Source: UBA2108 sp002713215 (GTDB lineage Bacteria; Bacteroidota; Bacteroidia; Flavobacteriales_G; Salibacteraceae). Taken from it: a stretch of 64,000 bases of DNA. The stretch spans positions 1-64,000 of the forward strand of contig CALAPY010000073.1 of the NCBI GenBank assembly GCA_937891015.1. Direction: 5' to 3'. The notes beneath the pieces were generated by a model that worked only from the letters and a program-made list of their open reading frames with translations, searched no databases and had not been told where the DNA came from. Both the position numbers and the translations under genes were made by a program. This document shows, in pieces, positions 24,381 through 31,747 of this stretch (position 1 is the first letter of the stretch; the number at the start of each line of letters is the position of its first letter).

Positions 24381-25430
24381 GGTCTTTTCCTGTACCTTTA
24401 GTATAACCTTGTAGTCGGAATTGGGTGGTGCGTTGTTTTCTTCCATCGACCATTTGTAAATATTCACAAACACGGTATCGCCATATTTGTTGGTGTAGGG
24501 TTGCAAATAATCAGGAGTGTTTTTTATTAGCGTGTAGTGATAACGCAGATGAGGCGTAAAACTTCTACCGCTGTATACTTCGTAAGAAATATGCTCATTG
24601 TACCAGCCATTAAGATTAAGGAAGGGAAGCACCAATACCATTAACATAATAAGTTTGGCGGGCCATTCCAGCTTTAACAGGTAGAGGTTAAGCTTAAAGT
24701 TTTTGGCCTTGTAAAAAGCTATCCACAACAAGAGAATTAGGGCAACATTCCAGGGCCAAACCACGCTGTTCTCATTTAGCCCAATGGGTCCGAGTAGAAT
24801 CAATATTCCCAGGTGGAGCAATGTTCCACCAATGATTGCGAATAGTCTGATTCGGGGAATGAATAATCCAATGGCAATGGCAACTTCGAAAGGGGGAATG
24901 AAATAGGCGGTAGGGTAGATTATGTGGTCGTAGGTAGTAATTATTTTGGTTATTGGCTGGTACATGTATGGTGCAATTCGGTCGTAAAACCCATCATTGA
25001 ATTTGAACAGACCACTGAAGAAGTAGACCGAAGCAATTGCGATTTGAACACCAAAAAGGAGGTAATCGGCTTCGATGTATTTCTTGTATTTTCTTGCCAG
25101 GGGAATAAGTATTACCAAAATGGTCCAATACTGAAAGTACCAGGGTTGTAGTCGGTTGAAGTCCTGCAACGCTACAAAGAGCATGAGCAATACCACCATT
25201 AGTGTAAAGCCTCTCTGCCTGGAAAAAATAAGAGCCAGGGCAGAAAAAAATGCCAAACAACCCAATAGAATCTGAGCTGCAACAGGAATTAGCGATTGGG
25301 TATAAGGAATTACCGGAATCATGGGGAAGGTGCGATCGTTTAACCAAAGCGGCAGGCTTAGTGCAATTCCGGATGCCAATCCAAGAATTGCAATTCGCTG
25401 AACCCAAAACAAGCGTCTGTAGCTTCCCAT
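24363..25430 (-). CDS. HTTM-domain multi-pass membrane protein
   Basis: A 355-residue membrane protein with about nine hydrophobic segments, resembling the HTTM (horizontally transferred transmembrane) domain related to vitamin K-dependent gamma-carboxylase. Support comes from QDFNRLQPWYFQYWTILVILIPLARKY, SVYFFSGLFKFNDGF and PFEVAIAIGLFIPRIR. It has a C-terminal soluble part. The catalytic Lys of true carboxylases cannot be assigned here, so activity is unknown. The TAnnTTTG element TACTTTTG on this strand (25435-25442) ends 4 nt before the ATG, so the transcript is probably leaderless. Divergent from pyrD. Confidence 0.75.
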   Translation of the reverse strand: MGSYRRLFWVQRIAILGLASGIALSLPLWLNDRTFPMIPVIPYTQSLIPVAAQILLGCLAFFSALALIFSRQRGFTLMVVLLMLFVALQDFNRLQPWYFQYWTILVILIPLARKYKKYIEADYLLFGVQIAIASVYFFSGLFKFNDGFYDRIAPYMYQPITKIITTYDHIIYPTAYFIPPFEVAIAIGLFIPRIRLFAIIGGTLLHLGILILLGPIGLNENSVVWPWNVALILLLWIAFYKAKNFKLNLYLLKLEWPAKLIMLMVLVLPFLNLNGWYNEHISYEVYSGRSFTPHLRYHYTLIKNTPDYLQPYTNKYGDTVFVNIYKWSMEENNAPPNSDYKVILKVQEKTLEEFQ

Positions 25431-25516
25431 TTTTCAAAAGTAGCAAGTGGCTTAAGCCGTTGGATTTGAGTTTTCATCTATTATCAACAATGCAGGGTGC
25501 AAGCGAGGTGGTGGTC

Positions 25517-25524
25517 TATTTTTG
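25517..25524 (+). promoter_or_regulatory. -7 element of pyrD
   Basis: TATTTTTG fits TAnnTTTG and lies 20 nt before the pyrD ATG at 25545. It is downstream of the alternative ATG at 25497, which supports the later start. Confidence 0.5.
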
Positions 25525-25544
25525 CCACAGAATCTCGATACCCG

Positions 25545-26573
25545 ATGTATAAACTTATTCTAAAACCTCTGTTTTTTCAGTTCGACCCGGAAACAGCCCA
25601 CAAGTTGGTTACCCAACTTTTGAATATTGCGGTGCTAATTCCGGGAATAAAGTTCCTGTTAAGAAGTATGTACTGTGTTCAGGATAAACGGTTGGAAAGG
25701 GAGGTCTTTGGAATTAAATTTCCAAATCCGGTTGGTTTGGCTGCAGGTTTCGATAAAGAAGCCAACCTGTACAATTCGTTTTCGAACCTGGGTTTTGGCT
25801 TTATTGAAGTGGGGACCATTACTCCTAAGGGGCAACCGGGTAATCCAAAACCACGTATGTTTCGATTGCCTGCAGATCAGGGACTTATCAATCGCATGGG
25901 GTTTAACAACGAGGGTATGGAAGTCGCCATTTCCCGTTTGAAGAAAAGAAATACAAACATTGTTATTGGAGGCAACATTGGTAAAAACAAGGTAACACCA
26001 AACGAAGAGGCAGTTAGTGATTACGAAAAGTGTTTTGAAGCCCTGTTTCCTTATGTGGATTATTTTGTGGTAAACGTTTCTTCTCCCAACACACCTAATC
26101 TTAGAGAATTGCAGGATAGGGAACCACTAACCAGATTATTGTTGCATTTGCAGTCTTTAAATGCAAAGAAAGATTCGCCAAAACCCATTTTACTCAAAAT
26201 TGCCCCCGATTTAAACCATGATCAACTGGACGATATAGTGAGTATTGTAGAGGACTCTAAAATTGCCGGCCTCATTGCAACCAACACAACCATATCTAGA
26301 GAGGGGCTTGTAACGAATAGTGGGAAAGAAAAAGAAACCGGAGGCCTTAGCGGAAAACCGGTTCGCAATAAATCAACAGAAGTAATTCGTTACATTCATG
26401 ATAAATCGAGGGGTAGCTTTCCAATAATTGGAGTAGGGGGGATACACTCGGCCAAGGACGCCATAGAAAAACTGGAAGCCGGAGCCAGTTTGGTTCAGGT
26501 TTATACCGGGTTTATATATGAAGGGCCAGCCCTTGTGAAACGAATCAATAAAGGGATACTCAAAACCCTTTAG
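25545..26573 (+). CDS. pyrD: Quinone-dependent dihydroorotate dehydrogenase (class 2)
   Basis: Oxidises dihydroorotate to orotate in pyrimidine synthesis, passing electrons from FMN to membrane quinone. The 342 residues show the class 2 N-terminal quinone-channel helices (MYKLILKPLFFQFDPETAHKLV). The FMN barrel follows: NPVGLAAGFDKEA, EVGTITPKGQPGNPKPRMFRLP, NRMGFNN, and NVSSPNTPNLRELQ with the catalytic Ser, then the FMN-phosphate region IIGVGGIHSAKDA. The start at 25545 is right: the upstream ATG at 25497 precedes the -7 element and adds only 16 non-family residues. Confidence 0.96.
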   Translation: MYKLILKPLFFQFDPETAHKLVTQLLNIAVLIPGIKFLLRSMYCVQDKRLEREVFGIKFPNPVGLAAGFDKEANLYNSFSNLGFGFIEVGTITPKGQPGNPKPRMFRLPADQGLINRMGFNNEGMEVAISRLKKRNTNIVIGGNIGKNKVTPNEEAVSDYEKCFEALFPYVDYFVVNVSSPNTPNLRELQDREPLTRLLLHLQSLNAKKDSPKPILLKIAPDLNHDQLDDIVSIVEDSKIAGLIATNTTISREGLVTNSGKEKETGGLSGKPVRNKSTEVIRYIHDKSRGSFPIIGVGGIHSAKDAIEKLEAGASLVQVYTGFIYEGPALVKRINKGILKTL

Positions 26574-26771
26574 CAAAAAACAGAAGTTGTAGATTTTATT
26601 CTATATGTTTATTGCACGATCCTTGCAATTAGTCAATAATAACCGTCCCATTTGTTTTTTCATAAAGTTAAATATTGAATCGTTTTTGCTGGGTTTTGGC
26701 TGCTTTTTGGATTAAAATCATTTATTTTCATCAAAAAAATAACGATTTACTGATTTTTTGAAATTACTAAA

Positions 26772-26825
26772 ACTAAGCGATACCTGATCTAAACTAAGCT
26801 GTAGCTTAGTTATTAATTAAATTTG
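26772..26825 (+). promoter_or_regulatory. Dyad-containing promoter of the SRAP gene
   Basis: The -7 element TAAATTTG (26818-26825) is preceded by a perfect inverted repeat, ACTAAGCT-GT-AGCTTAGT (26793-26810), centred in the -33 zone. A third ACTAAGC half-site lies at 26772-26778, 21 bp upstream in the same orientation. No TTG -33 motif is present. An operator for a stress regulator is a reasonable inference given the gene it controls. The preceding 26574-26770 is AT-rich and without a gene. Confidence 0.5.
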
Positions 26826-26856
26826 CTCCAAAATAACTACCCAATCAACAATATTT

Positions 26857-27537
26857 ATGTGTGGACGCTACGTACAAGTATCACCTATTGAGAAAATTGA
26901 AGAAAAATTTGGTGTAATTGCCGAGGTTGATGTTTACCAACCCAATTACAACATAGGCCCGACGCATGAGGCTCCTATTATTTGCAGTGATGCTCCCAAA
27001 AAATTGTTGCTTGGTCAATTTGGATATCGTCCTTCTTATGACCCTTCGAGGCTGTTACTGAACGCAAGAGACGACCGATTGATGGATTTGGCAGAATGGA
27101 GCCAGGCATATACCTTTCGTAGATGCCTTATACCGGCCACATGTTTTTATGAGGGGCCACAAAAAGAAAAGCTGGCCAAACCCCATGCTGTCTATTTAAG
27201 AAATACGGAAAGGCCGTTTGCTTTTGCAGGTCTGTATCGAGATGTGGAAAGCGATGAGGGTATTTTTAGAACCTTTGGAATTATTACTACAAGGCCTAGC
27301 AGCGCTATGAAGGCAATTGGCCACCATAGAGCTCCTGTTATTTTAAGGCCTGACGATTATAAAGTTTGGTTGGATAACGATAAGCACTTGTCGCAATACA
27401 CCGTGGCAATAGGAAGAAATGAAAATGAAAAAATGAATGCCTATCCGGTATCTCCGGAAATGCGTTCAGGGAGAATAAATGCCCGTTACTTGCTCGATCC
27501 CATTGGTCCAAGGGTACTTCCGGAACATGAAAATTAA
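26857..27537 (+). CDS. SRAP/HMCES family abasic-site processing protein (YedK-like)
   Basis: Forms a thiazolidine crosslink with abasic sites in single-stranded DNA, shielding them during replication. After Met removal the catalytic Cys2 becomes N-terminal (MCGRY). The other active-site residues are visible at family spacing: N32 in YNIGPT, N69 in LLLNARDD, E99 in CFYEG and H156/H157 in IGHHRAPVIL. The length of 226 residues is normal. The promoter carries a palindrome; SRAP genes are commonly SOS-associated, which fits a regulated promoter. No lexA or SOS polymerase gene is nearby. Confidence 0.93.
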   Translation: MCGRYVQVSPIEKIEEKFGVIAEVDVYQPNYNIGPTHEAPIICSDAPKKLLLGQFGYRPSYDPSRLLLNARDDRLMDLAEWSQAYTFRRCLIPATCFYEGPQKEKLAKPHAVYLRNTERPFAFAGLYRDVESDEGIFRTFGIITTRPSSAMKAIGHHRAPVILRPDDYKVWLDNDKHLSQYTVAIGRNENEKMNAYPVSPEMRSGRINARYLLDPIGPRVLPEHEN

Positions 27538-27573
27538 ATAGCTGAGTTTTGTAATCTAAATAATATTCAAAAA

Positions 27574-27966
27574 ATGAAAATACTCTCCCTATTCGTAATG
27601 CTTCTGACTTTGGTAGCATATAAGGTAAATGCGCAAGAATCAAATTGCGAGAAGTTTAAAAATGGTCATTTTATTATTCCTAAAGATTCTCACGCTCCTG
27701 AATCAACCATCATTAGAAATGGAAGTATCCAGACTGAACAGGTCAAGGGTTCTAAAGAAGTTTCCGAATTTGTGGTGGAATGGGTCGATGAATGCACCTA
27801 TACATTAACCCCAACGGCAAAGACCAGGAAACTTTACAAGAACTTACCAAAAGATGCCACACTTACCGTTGAAATAATAGAGGTTAAAAAAAACTCATAC
27901 ATACAGAGGTCCACTTCAAGTTTTTCTGATTTTGTTGCCACCACTGAGGTTATAAAAGTCAAATAG
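27574..27966 (+). CDS. Small secreted protein of unknown function (often mislabelled topoisomerase IV)
   Basis: A 130-residue exported protein. A signal peptide (MKILSLFVMLLTLVAYKVNAQ) is followed by NCEKFKNGHFIIP, then TEQV and EFVVEWVDECTYTLTP. This [NS]CEKFK-x-G-x-F ... W-x-x-[DE]-C-x-Y pattern belongs to a family common in Bacteroidota. From memory, automated annotation has sometimes labelled members as DNA topoisomerase IV, which is clearly wrong: there is no topoisomerase motif and the protein is secreted. Two cysteines could form a disulfide. The gene follows the SRAP gene by 36 nt. Confidence 0.6.
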   Translation: MKILSLFVMLLTLVAYKVNAQESNCEKFKNGHFIIPKDSHAPESTIIRNGSIQTEQVKGSKEVSEFVVEWVDECTYTLTPTAKTRKLYKNLPKDATLTVEIIEVKKNSYIQRSTSSFSDFVATTEVIKVK

Positions 27967-28010
27967 CGATTGGGTGTACAAATGGAGTATTAAATTCTTA
28001 GAGCACAAAC

Positions 28011-28520
28011 ATGATTATAAAACCTCTTCTGTTGCTTTTCTTTGGAATCGTTGCTTTGAGTCCTCCTCATACATCCATTAGCGAAGCAGTAAAAGAATCA
28101 GACCATATTTTTTCTGGAAAATGCATTGCAATCGATACCGTACTTGCAATTGATTCAGTAGAGTGGAGGTTTCAGCAGGATTCTTTATCCAGAATGTTAA
28201 TCCGTGAAGCCAGACCGGTTTATATGAAGTACCTGAGAGTTCAGATTGGGGTAGACTCAATCTTTAAAGGTGATGTTTTAGATACCATGACTCTATGCAT
28301 TGCTTGTAAAAACAGAACCGATTCTATTTGTTCTTATGGTATTCCTTCTTATCAACTGAATCAAAAATACCTGGTATACGGTAAGAAATTAGAATTAACC
28401 GAAACCAATAACAAGTTTTCTTTACCAACAAGCTCTGATATAACATGGCAATTGGAAAGGTCATGTTCATACAATATCGTCGAACTGGGCAAGTTGCATC
28501 GTACCCTTGATAGTAAGTAG
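28011..28520 (+). CDS. Secreted protein of unknown function
   Basis: A 169-residue protein with a signal peptide (MIIKPLLLLFFGIVALSPPHTSIS region). ISEAVKESDHIFSGKCIAID and the later LCIACKNRTDSICSYGIPSYQLNQKYLVYGKKL have the layout of short NTR/TIMP-like domains in exported bacterial proteins (SDxIFxGK ... Y-x-x-G-x-x-YLVY), with several cysteines. The family call is tentative. It follows the previous secreted gene by 44 nt on the same strand and converges with the peptide transporter gene. Confidence 0.55.
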   Translation: MIIKPLLLLFFGIVALSPPHTSISEAVKESDHIFSGKCIAIDTVLAIDSVEWRFQQDSLSRMLIREARPVYMKYLRVQIGVDSIFKGDVLDTMTLCIACKNRTDSICSYGIPSYQLNQKYLVYGKKLELTETNNKFSLPTSSDITWQLERSCSYNIVELGKLHRTLDSK

Positions 28521-28556
28521 AGGCCTCAACCCATCAACTGTAGTTATTGAATTTAA

Positions 28557-29906
28557 CTACTCCGGCTCCACAAACGCAACTTTAGGATTAACGTCTTCTG
28601 CACCATGGGCAAGCGAATTTAGCTTTTTCAGAAAAAGAAGAACCAGAAGCCCAAGCCCTAATGAAGTAACAGCTATTCCTGTAAAAATTGCCATTTCTCC
28701 AGCATCCTGAGCCGCTTCTCCTAATAATCCGGCAGCTTTGTTCCCCAAACCAACAACAGCAAAATAAGTCCCCATCATAAGTCCGGCGTATTTTAAAGGT
28801 GCTAGTTTAGTAATAAATGAAAGTGCTACAGGAGAAAGACTTAGTTCAGCGACCACATGTAAAAAGTAAGATAAGAACAACCAATAAACAGGTGCTTTTT
28901 CCAGCGCTCCCTCAGACAATTCATAAGCTGCTCCCATTAAGGCAACAAATCCTAAACTCATAATAATTGACCCAACTCCCATTTTAAAAACAGAAGATGC
29001 CTCTTTTCCGGAGTCGCGCCATTTTACCCAGAAATAGGCCATAGGAGCTCCCAGAATAACCACATATATGGCATGTAATGATTGGAAGAAAGCAGTAGGA
29101 ATTTCCCAGCCAAATACAACCCTGTCTATCTTGTCCCGAGCATATAGGTTCATTAACCCTCCCGCTTGCTCATAGGCCGCCCAAAAGAACATTACAATTA
29201 AAAATGAAATAAACATAACCACCATTCTGTCTTTTTCGATTTTGGTAAGTGGTTTATCCAGTAGATGTTTGTTTTCCTCAGAATGTTTTAGTAGATCACC
29301 AACTCCTTTCAAATGATTTTTACCGAAAACATAAACCAATTGGCCCAGTATCATTCCAAATCCAGCCAGAGAAAAACCAAGGTACCAGTTTACCTCAGGG
29401 CCATAAAAGCCCACAATGAGGGGTGCTAAAACTGCACCAATGTTTATTCCTATATAAAAAATGGTGAACCCTGAATCTCTTCGGGAATCCCCGGTCTTGT
29501 AAAGGCTCCCTACCATGGTACTTATGTTTGGCTTTAGCAAACCAACACCGCTAACCAGCAATATTAGACCAGCGTAAAAAGTTGTTGATCCTTCGATTGC
29601 AAGTGAAAACTGACCAAAAATTATAAATATCCCTCCCAATAAAACCGTTTTTTTTTGCCCCAACCAATTATCTGCTATATAGCCTCCAAAAATTCCCATG
29701 AAATAAACCATCATGGTATACCAACCATACAAAGCCAGAGCTTCTTTACTTGTCCAGCCCAGGCCTGGGTTGTCCTTTGTGGTTTCAGCGGTTAGGTATA
29801 AAACCAAAATCGCACGCATTCCATAAAAGGAAAAGCGTTCCCACATTTCTGTAAAAAATAAAACGAATAGACCAGTCGGGTGCCCAAGTATTGTTTTGCC
29901 TTGCAT
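28557..29906 (-). CDS. POT family proton-coupled peptide transporter
   Basis: Imports di- and tripeptides with protons across the inner membrane. The 449 residues have about twelve to fourteen helices. PTR2/POT signatures are seen at the N-terminus: GHPTGLFVLFFTEMWERFSFYGMRAILVLYL holds the E-x-x-ER-[FY]-x-[FY]-YG-x-R proton/peptide motif. Later come GLLKPNISTMVGSLY and FTIFYIGINIGA, the second signature. Complete and of typical length. PepD elsewhere in the window could use the imported dipeptides, but the genes are not linked. Confidence 0.93.
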   Translation of the reverse strand: MQGKTILGHPTGLFVLFFTEMWERFSFYGMRAILVLYLTAETTKDNPGLGWTSKEALALYGWYTMMVYFMGIFGGYIADNWLGQKKTVLLGGIFIIFGQFSLAIEGSTTFYAGLILLVSGVGLLKPNISTMVGSLYKTGDSRRDSGFTIFYIGINIGAVLAPLIVGFYGPEVNWYLGFSLAGFGMILGQLVYVFGKNHLKGVGDLLKHSEENKHLLDKPLTKIEKDRMVVMFISFLIVMFFWAAYEQAGGLMNLYARDKIDRVVFGWEIPTAFFQSLHAIYVVILGAPMAYFWVKWRDSGKEASSVFKMGVGSIIMSLGFVALMGAAYELSEGALEKAPVYWLFLSYFLHVVAELSLSPVALSFITKLAPLKYAGLMMGTYFAVVGLGNKAAGLLGEAAQDAGEMAIFTGIAVTSLGLGLLVLLFLKKLNSLAHGAEDVNPKVAFVEPE

Positions 29907-30002
29907 AATTTGTTTTTTGATAGGCGCTAAAGGTAATTTTCTTTTTAGAAATACCTAAAATCTTTACTCAAAGGTCCATAAAAAATTGCGGGTTTCCCCC
30001 CA

Positions 30003-30033
30003 TTGACATTGCCAATTTGGCTTGATAAGTTTG
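30003..30033 (+). promoter_or_regulatory. Promoter of the lipase gene
   Basis: TTG (30003-30005), 20 nt, then TAAGTTTG (30026-30033): a good match to the Bacteroidota TTG-N19-TAnnTTTG consensus. It lies 27 nt before the lipase ATG. Confidence 0.55.
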
Positions 30034-30060
30034 ATTAGAACTAATTAAAATTGAGAAGTT

Positions 30061-31296
30061 ATGAGTATTCAAAATGAATCGCAAAGGCAGATCATGCTAA
30101 GCTTTGCTTATCTGGCGTACACGGGAGAATTTATGACTGCCAAAACAAACGTAGAACAAACCATTTTGGATAATATCAATAAAGCTATGCCCAAAATACC
30201 TCCTATTTCCGGGAGTGCGGGAACTGACGCATGGAAAGTGGTATGGGGGCCGGGGATTTACCAGGTTCCGGGAGCAGTATACCAGGACAACATGATGTTT
30301 ATGGTTCAAAATCAGGTTGACACTTCCCAATTTGCTATTGCGATACGCGGTACAAATTTTCTAAGTGATTTGAACTGGTTGATGGAAGACTTTGATGTAC
30401 TGCAACAAGTTCCGTGGAATTATGGGCATCCTCAACCGGGAACAACTCCTGTAATTTCAGAAGGTGCCAGTATTGGCTTGCATGCTTCACTTCAAATGCA
30501 GGGAGAAGATGTTAGTGGCAATAAAATGACGTTGGTAGAATGTCTTCAAAATCAGGTGAATGTACAGGGAGCCATTAACGTTTGTGTTACCGGACATAGC
30601 CTTGGAGGAATGCTTTGCGGAACTATGGCGCTTTACCTGCATGATAACCAAAGTACATGGGACTCTACCGGGAATTCCGTAATAAGTAGTATAAGTTTTG
30701 CTGCACCAAGTGCCGGAAACGTCGACTTTGCGAGCTATTCTGATGAAGTATTTTCGTCATTGACTCCTCCTCCAAATTGGGACTCTAGTCTGGGAACCAA
30801 TATGGATCGGGTTGCCTGTTCGCTCGATGCTGCTCCTTTGTTTTACAAAGCTTCAAACATTACTCAGGTACAGTCTGGTAAAACGGTATCTCCACTTTTC
30901 GATATATATAACCTACCAGGTACAGGAACTGATGGAATTCATGGGATAGATTTTACAAACTTGAATTTTGTGAGTGGCGCGGAATGGATTGTAGTGCTTG
31001 ATAATATTCTGCCAATCTTTACAAATGTTCTTGCACCGAGAGATTATGCACAAGTGGAGAGTACAGCTACTCCGTTGGCCGGAACCTTTAAATCGCTTAA
31101 AAGTTTTAGTCCGCCAATAGATATAAGCACAAGCGATCACGACAATAATTTGAGTAGTTACATGAAGGGATTTGAAACCCAGGTAGCCTACCAACACAGT
31201 GATAGTTATCCCAACATTTTAGGGGTGAAAGAATTGTTGGACAAGAGTATAATTGTTCGAAACCCGGCACCAGTTATGGCTAATTCCATGGGTTAG
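30061..31296 (+). CDS. Lipase class 3 family protein
   Basis: An alpha/beta-hydrolase of 411 residues with the fungal-type lipase 3 domain. The nucleophile elbow is VTGHSLGG (S180). A conserved IRGTNFLSDLNWLMEDFDV segment (95-113) corresponds to the R-G-T oxyanion region. SAPSAGN follows strand 6, and an Asp in RVACSLDAAPL and a His in SDHDNNLSSYM are candidates for the rest of the triad. There is no signal peptide, so the enzyme is cytosolic or exported by another route. Substrate (glycerolipid or ester) is unknown. Own promoter, probably monocistronic. Confidence 0.85.
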   Translation: MSIQNESQRQIMLSFAYLAYTGEFMTAKTNVEQTILDNINKAMPKIPPISGSAGTDAWKVVWGPGIYQVPGAVYQDNMMFMVQNQVDTSQFAIAIRGTNFLSDLNWLMEDFDVLQQVPWNYGHPQPGTTPVISEGASIGLHASLQMQGEDVSGNKMTLVECLQNQVNVQGAINVCVTGHSLGGMLCGTMALYLHDNQSTWDSTGNSVISSISFAAPSAGNVDFASYSDEVFSSLTPPPNWDSSLGTNMDRVACSLDAAPLFYKASNITQVQSGKTVSPLFDIYNLPGTGTDGIHGIDFTNLNFVSGAEWIVVLDNILPIFTNVLAPRDYAQVESTATPLAGTFKSLKSFSPPIDISTSDHDNNLSSYMKGFETQVAYQHSDSYPNILGVKELLDKSIIVRNPAPVMANSMG

Positions 31297-31358
31297 TTGC
31301 TCGGAATACAGATAATTCACATTCCGCATTGCTGAAAAAGTTTAGCCTTGGCTTTAAC

Positions 31359-31366
31359 TACTTTTG
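31359..31366 (+). promoter_or_regulatory. -7 element of the VOC gene, leaderless spacing
   Basis: TACTTTTG fits TAnnTTTG and ends 4 nt before the ATG at 31371, so transcription would start at the ATG. Confidence 0.5.
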
Positions 31367-31370
31367 AGCT

Positions 31371-31745
31371 ATGGTTTTACGGACAGCAAGACATACCAGT
31401 GACCTTAGTGCAGTTACAGTTTTTTATCGTGATCTACTTGGCCTGGATATAATTGGAGAATTTAAGGGGCACGATGGTTATAACGGAGTTTTTCTTGGTA
31501 AACAAGGCCTGGGTTGGCATTTGGAGTTTACGCAGTCATCCGAAGCACCTGATCATAAGCCCGATGAAGATGACTTATTGGTTTTTTATACCAGTTCCCT
31601 GGAAGAATATGATTTAATAAATACCAGATTCAAGCAGAACGGAGTTGAAGCTGTTGAGCCCAGGAACCCGTATTGGGAAAGGAATAGCAAAACCTACGTT
31701 GATCCTGATGGGTTTAGAGTTGTAGTTTCTATTCCAAGAAACTAA
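31371..31745 (+). CDS. VOC superfamily protein (glyoxalase/bleomycin-resistance fold)
   Basis: A 124-residue two-module VOC protein. The start LRTARHTSDLSAVTVFYRDLLGLDI is the classic beta-alpha opening with the first metal His, and the end YWERNSKTYVDPDGFRVVVS has the typical NPYW...F-x-DPDG-[FY] pattern. Metal ligands H8, H46 or H57 (WHLEF) and a C-terminal acidic residue are possible. VOC members range over lyases, dioxygenases and binding proteins, so the activity is open. The 3-prime end is 2 nt from the stop of the converging T9SS gene. Confidence 0.85.
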   Translation: MVLRTARHTSDLSAVTVFYRDLLGLDIIGEFKGHDGYNGVFLGKQGLGWHLEFTQSSEAPDHKPDEDDLLVFYTSSLEEYDLINTRFKQNGVEAVEPRNPYWERNSKTYVDPDGFRVVVSIPRN

Positions 31746-31747
31746 GA

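Noticed and set aside
26581..26620. Further MITE terminal repeat at GTTGTAGATTTTATTC
   Set aside because: Only the first eight bases match the terminal repeat, and no partner end is found within 300 bp.
27574..27966. DNA topoisomerase IV fragment
   Set aside because: The protein is small and secreted and has none of the topoisomerase motifs; the name is a known style of misannotation.
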